Assembly: GCA_009823395.1 (NCBI GenBank)
Contig: CM020518.1
Coordinates: 12,458,501-12,522,500 of the forward strand
DNA length: 64,000 nucleotides
Source: Thamnaconus septentrionalis
Taxonomy: Eukaryota; Chordata; Actinopteri; Tetraodontiformes; Monacanthidae
Reading direction: 5' to 3'
Each line of letters opens with the position of its first letter. The stretch's first letter is position 1. The position numbers were made by a program, and so were the translations under genes. Below the pieces are notes generated by a model. The model was given only the letters and a program-made list of their open reading frames with translations. It ran no database searches and had not been told where the DNA came from. Of the stretch, positions 60,421 to 64,000 are shown one piece after another.

Positions 60421-61937
60421 CGACCCCTCGGATGCAATATTATTACCGCTGGCCCAGAAAGTGGCGGAGGGAACCGTTTTTCACCTGAACAAGCATTACG
60501 GTGTCATGTTGCACATTATTCACAATATCTGACACGCTGTGAAATATTCCCCGTGCTGACCTCGGGTTTCTGCTGAAGTGGGGCAGTTTCCCACCCCCTC
60601 CGGCTCCACACGGACGGCGAACTCCAGAGGGTGAGACGGTGTCGTGAATTTCTACAGAGTCATAAATGCAGATCATGTGTTTGATGTGTGATGATTCGTC
60701 CCCCCACCCCCCGACCGGTCGCAGCTGCTTTTTCACTCCCATAAGTTCCTTCCTCCTCGGGGGGATGTTAACTCGGTTATTTCTTCCTCACCGTCACTGA
60801 GGGTGATGCAATTGAATAAAACCCCCCAATACTTACACTGACACTACCGATTTTTATCATTTAGAAAGTGCATCGCTGGCCAAAGAAAAGAAAACGCTGC
60901 GAAATCCACAAGTAGGCTGAAAAGGCTTTGTTAGCTAACTAGCTCGTAGCTTCGGCCAAGTGCTGCTGCCAAGTTATGACAGCTCTGCAACAACAAGGGA
61001 TGTGTGCATCTGAACTGTAGGAAATTTACACTTTGGCAGTTACTCTGAGCTACATTCTAACTCGAGATAGCATCGCGTTTGTCAAACAAACTTAAAATGC
61101 TTTGTAGAAAACGAACCATGACCAAATATTTTATGCACAAGGGTGGAATACGCACCCGAAGAGGAAGTATCGCCTTAGTGCCTGGCTCCTAGCTTGATCA
61201 TGTCTCTCCGCACTTGCTGGTTAGTGACATGCCTGCCATACCAACAGCTGGCGACAAGCAGGGCAGGTGCAAACTCAGCTACATGGTCTCACAGCAAAAC
61301 AAACATACCGTTTTAACGATATAAAATCCCCAACGATGATATTTATATACGCTACAGTACAGGCTAAACCGTTGCTTCATTAGCATTAGCCTGATATCAG
61401 TTGTTGCTCCCTTCTCTCATCGGTCAAAGCCAGAAATTTACAACACAGTGCTGAAATAAGTCACAGAAGTTGCATTTTTGTCACATTTAAAATTTACTGC
61501 AGTTAGAAAACAACAACAACACTAGAATCTGCCTAAAAATATGAGTCAAACATAAATTAGCACGCGCTAGCTAGAAAGTATTTTAGCACAAAAAAAGGGG
61601 GGGGAATTAGGCTGAAAAAAAGAACACGTTGGCTCGAAGCCTGACGAGTAGTGGAAGACGCCCGTTGAAGGCGCTACTTCTTTTTTTTTATGAGCAGAGC
61701 TCCTCGTTTTATCCTCATTTCCTGACAAACGGCGGCGCAAACGACTCGGCCGCTACGCACGCTAACGTTTACCGCCTAGATTTGCGTCCGGGGCGTCGGC
61801 GAGCAGGGACTCTCGCAGCGGGCCGCGATGAGGAAAACAGAGCCGAGAGCACCTTCCCTCCGCTGTCACCCCTGTGATGAACGAGTCTGAGAACGAGCCG
61901 GAGCGTGTATTATATCACTCCTGGGGTGCGCACGTAC

Positions 61938-61938
61938 G

Positions 61939-61970
<32 letters not shown>

Positions 61971-61980
61971 AACACGCACG
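61938..61980. repeat. CA microsatellite
   Basis: CA repeat followed by imperfect CGCA units, noncoding. Confidence 0.9.
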
Positions 61981-62804
61981 CAGCGCTCAGGCAGTAACTC
62001 TGCCGCTCTACTGGAAAGAACCTGGAAGCGCGGCGCTGGATATTCCTCCATTTGACGTATTGAGAAGTGCTCCCCCGCTGCATAAAACCCCGGCGATTGT
62101 TATTTCAAAGGGCCTCGTCGGGCCGAGCGCTGCCAGCCGAGCGGCAGGAAAGTGAGACGGCGAAGCCGGTCGGGCTGCCACTGAAGGCCGCTCGCTCGAC
62201 TCAACTCGCTCCTTGTAAATTTATAGTGTTTGTGCTTAGAACCCAAAGTGCGGGCCCGCTGGCCGCCAACGTTCATTCTGGCGAAAAAAGCAGCTGGGAG
62301 AGAGAGAAAAGAAGGAAGGAGGAGAGAGAAAAAGGAGAAGGGGAAGAAAAAAAGAAAGAAAAAAAAGGCCCTCGTTACAGGAAAAGTCCGAAAACATTGG
62401 CCTGTCACGCAGAACACCGCAATATTTCCTCAGATAAAGAGACTTCTTCTGTATTAACATGGACAGATAAGATCAATCATGAAATCAGAATGTCATAACT
62501 GGATTTTTTTTTTTTTTTGTTGTTGCTGCGTTGCCTCCAAGAGCTTTTCATTATTATTTCTTCCAGCGCTGTTTGAATGTCACAAGCCATTAGCGTCCGT
62601 CTGGACAATAACGCAGGGGTTTCTGGGGGGTTTCTGGGTTGTTTTTTTTTTTTTTTTTGGTTTTTTTTCTCTTTATTGAAGCTAAAGCCAAACAGGATTA
62701 CTGCCGCGTAAATCTTGACTCGTGGTTTAAAAAAGTGCGACGGCGCAGAGGGACAGAATGTGCACAGTGCTCACGCAAGGAAGAAACACTGACATTCTCC
62801 TCCG

Positions 62805-62813
62805 ATGTATATA

Positions 62814-62852
<39 letters not shown>

Positions 62853-62985
62853 TATATACTGTACATATATACATACATAGATAGATAGATATATATATAT
62901 ATATATACATATATAGATATACATATATATGTATATCTATATATATATATATATACATACATATATATAGTATATATATACACAG
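62805..62985. repeat. Imperfect TA-rich microsatellite
   Basis: TA dinucleotides with CA, GA and GTA interruptions over about 180 bp. The TATA/ATAC-rich ORFs on both strands are repeat artefacts. Confidence 0.95.
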
Positions 62986-63439
62986 TACATGCTACCTTTT
63001 TTTCTCCTTGGTACCTTCTGCGTTACTCCAGTAAATGACTGCAATCATCAAAAGAAGTTTTCAAGTGAAGCTGCCACCCTGAGCACACAGAGCGAATATT
63101 ATTTTGACACTCACTCACTCACCTCCGGGGATGGCTGGGGGGGTACACACCCTCCCTGCTTTCTTCCCTTTGCCTTTGGACGTGGGGTTCGCCGAGGCTC
63201 TGTACGCAAACATCGGTACTTTGCACCGCTGACATTGGCAAAAACCCGCTTGTCACTTTTTGTGTTTAAAAGTTTTTTTACATACACAAATCCTGTTCAG
63301 AGTAATACACTTGTTATTATAGTTATACGCTGCTTGAAGTGGAACCATTTGCTGCTGTGCAGTTCAATACAAAACTGGCTCATGTTTTAGAGGGTGATTA
63401 TTTTGAAGAACCTCGGCTTGAATCAGCAAATTCAGAACC

Positions 63440-63500
63440 TTTCCCACAAGTACCCATACTTTTACTTAAGTACAGTATGTGAATACCTTTGCCACCTCTG
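63440..63500. mobile_element. Possible hAT-type repeat fragment
   Basis: The TACTTTTACTTAAGTAC-type sequence ending in GCCACCTCTG resembles the 3' end of a teleost hAT-derived repeat. The other end was not found, so this is a fragment at best. Confidence 0.35.
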
Positions 63501-64000
63501 CCTCCGACCCGACGCTAACTCAGCTGGCTCCTCCTCTCCTCAGACAGAGGAGTCTTTCCCTTTACGTCCCCGCTAGCCGCGGTGGCAGCCGTCCCTCCCC
63601 ACAGAGCGACAGAGGAGAGCCGCCGCTGGAAGAAGTGCTCGAGATATCGGGGAGCCACGAGTCTCAGCGCCGCCGCCGCCACCGCATCACTCCAGTCGTT
63701 AAAGGTTTTTATCATCCCCCTGTCGGCGGCAGCTTCCAGGAAGTGACTCACAGTCGGCTCAGGACAAGGATCTTTAAAATGAGTTGTGTGCGGAGCTGGA
63801 GGTGGCCGGGGGAGCCGGCCGAGAGTTACGACAGATTGAAAGTTGGACATTAAGGAAGACTCAAAGTTAGAAATCCAAACTGCCAGTGAAAGAAAATATA
63901 GGAAGCAGGGGGGAAAAAAAGACTGAAAAGTGCTCGTTTATTCAGGCTGGGCCGTTGAGACTTTTAATGTGAATGAACTGCACTGCTGCTAAACCATTGG

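Larger units (their letters stand above)
51301..64000. other. Gene desert upstream of znf703; no recognisable coding gene
   Basis: No ORF here shows a known domain or an exon-intron pattern I recognise. Balanced, repeat-poor segments (about 52,840-53,230, 54,110-54,330, 57,690-58,040, 59,000-59,240) contrast with microsatellite-rich parts. Deserts around ZNF703/ZNF503 genes in vertebrates are known to be rich in conserved noncoding elements, so enhancers are expected, but conservation cannot be seen in one sequence. The last 500 bases are GC-rich and could be another gene's 5' end, not identified. Confidence 0.45.

Noticed and set aside
63479..63853. Overlapping ORFs of 124 and 111 codons at the right end
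   Set aside because: GC-rich chance ORFs on both strands with no domain; at most an unidentified 5' exon cut by the window edge.

Overview
The window is vertebrate nuclear DNA, most likely from a ray-finned (acanthomorph-type) teleost. The evidence is split genes with short GT-AG introns, proteins clearly orthologous to vertebrate TRAF2, GRAMD2B and ZNF703, CpG-rich first exons, many TA/CA/GA microsatellites and small fish-type TIR elements. There are no bacterial, viral or organellar genes. Species cannot be read from the sequence.

Layout. (1) 1-7,664: an accessory block holding two nearly identical 2.54-2.56 kb direct tandem copies (2,567-5,105 and 5,106-7,664), plus an older partial copy (1-1,616) that stops at an internal TA microsatellite. 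No conserved protein is recognisable in it. (2) 7,665-18,830: no recognisable gene; it contains a 32-bp-stem hairpin at 17,981-18,052. (3) 18,84x-28,9xx, minus strand: traf2, with 10 coding exons rebuilt to a 600-residue TRAF2-type ubiquitin ligase/adaptor, a possible long 3'UTR, a TIR element in the last intron, and a CpG-rich 5' region. (4) 29,381-29,907: a compound (TA)n(GA)n microsatellite of about 0.53 kb. (5) 30,1xx-37,6xx, minus strand: gramd2b, with 14 coding exons rebuilt to a 416-residue GRAM-domain, single-pass ER membrane protein. (6) 37.7-46.7 kb: no recognisable gene. (7) 46,76x-51.3 kb, minus strand: znf703 (NocA/Nlz family), two coding exons, 599 residues. (8) 51.3-64 kb: no recognisable coding gene. 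This is a desert upstream of a developmental transcription factor and probably holds cis-regulatory sequence; it also has a hAT-type MITE with a 7/8 target duplication, microsatellites and several inverted repeats.

All three genes are on the minus strand. They do not form a pathway: traf2 acts in TNF-receptor/NF-kB/JNK signalling, gramd2b at ER-plasma membrane contacts, and znf703 as a developmental transcriptional repressor. Their human orthologues are, from general knowledge, on three different chromosomes, so the linkage here is a fish-side arrangement. I rebuilt exons by matching protein homology to splice sites; every joined reading frame closes without an internal stop. I found no convincing new biological system. 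The items most worth checking are the tandem array, the 17,981 hairpin, and the Ser/Pro/Ala-rich insertion in TRAF2.
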